From NCBI GenBank assembly GCA_028701815.1, contig JAQVPY010000121.1:1-6904 (forward strand): 6,904 nt of DNA, read 5' to 3'. A program made the position numbers and the translations under genes. Positions 6,851 through 6,904 of the stretch are shown one piece after another. Position 1 is the stretch's first letter; each line of letters begins with the position of its first letter. Under the pieces are notes generated by a model. That model made no database searches. It was not told the origin of the DNA and saw only the letters and a program-made list of their open reading frames with translations. The DNA comes from Bacteroidales bacterium. GTDB lineage: Bacteria > Bacteroidota > Bacteroidia > Bacteroidales > BM520.

Positions 6851-6904
6851 TCATCTCCCCTCTCCCCAGCTGTATTTATCGAGGCTTCTATAATTGATTG
6901 CTTC
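6851..6904 (-). CDS. 3' end of an unidentified upstream gene (partial)
   Basis: Reading down from the window edge, one minus-strand frame encodes EAINYRSLDKYSWGEGR and then a TGA at 6853-6851. The stop is 1 base from the next ATG, the tight spacing expected inside an operon. Seventeen residues are too few to name a family. A second frame, that of the 270-residue gene, is also open to the edge but has no ATG in it, so this frame is the better candidate for an upstream gene end. Confidence 0.5.
   Translation of the reverse strand, partial: EAINYRSLDKYSWGEGR
6855..6867 (-). promoter_or_regulatory. Purine-rich, Shine-Dalgarno-like stretch before the 270-residue barrel gene
   Basis: The minus strand reads GGGGAGAGGGGAG ending 5 bases before the ATG at 6849. 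This resembles a ribosome binding site and supports that start. It also codes for the last residues of the upstream frame, so the purine run may reflect coding sequence. The other starts in the window lack such a motif, as is usual in Bacteroidetes. Confidence 0.35.

Overview
The window looks like a chromosomal stretch from a member of the Bacteroidetes (Bacteroidota), probably a Bacteroidales-like organism. This rests on three things seen in the sequence. The gene families present are typical of that phylum: MbnP-like lipoprotein, di-haem peroxidase lipoprotein, and a helix-hairpin-helix/outer-membrane-barrel protein paired with a PorV-like barrel. The translation starts mostly lack Shine-Dalgarno sequences. 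One promoter box matches the Bacteroidetes sigma-ABfr type (TAnnTTTG). Species cannot be read from the window.

Layout. Every supported gene lies on the minus strand, so transcription runs from high to low coordinates. There is no gene-free stretch longer than 47 bases, and no tRNA, rRNA, CRISPR array, insertion sequence or long repeat was seen. Block A (6904 to 4099) starts with the last 17 codons of an unidentified gene. It is followed after 1 base by a 270-residue probable outer-membrane barrel protein, then after 12 bases by a 641-residue protein with a ComEA-like helix-hairpin-helix domain fused to a predicted outer-membrane barrel. Block B (4051 to 1) follows a 47-base gap that carries a TATCTTTG promoter box. 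It holds a MalY/PatB-type PLP enzyme (likely cystathionine beta-lyase), a membrane-anchored M23 cell-wall peptidase, an MbnP-like lipoprotein, and a di-haem cytochrome c peroxidase/MauG/MbnH-type lipoprotein that runs off the left edge. Gaps inside block B are only 11, 20 and 9 bases, so it is probably one operon.

How the genes may work together. The best-supported functional pair is the MbnP-like protein and the di-haem enzyme. In the characterised methanotroph pair, MbnH oxidises a tryptophan of MbnP to kynurenine and this creates a copper site. The Bacteroidetes pair here has the same order and family membership, and both members carry lipoprotein signals. The two barrel proteins of block A form a second pair of unknown function. 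The MalY and M23 genes are housekeeping-like, and their link to the MbnP pair may be only co-transcription.
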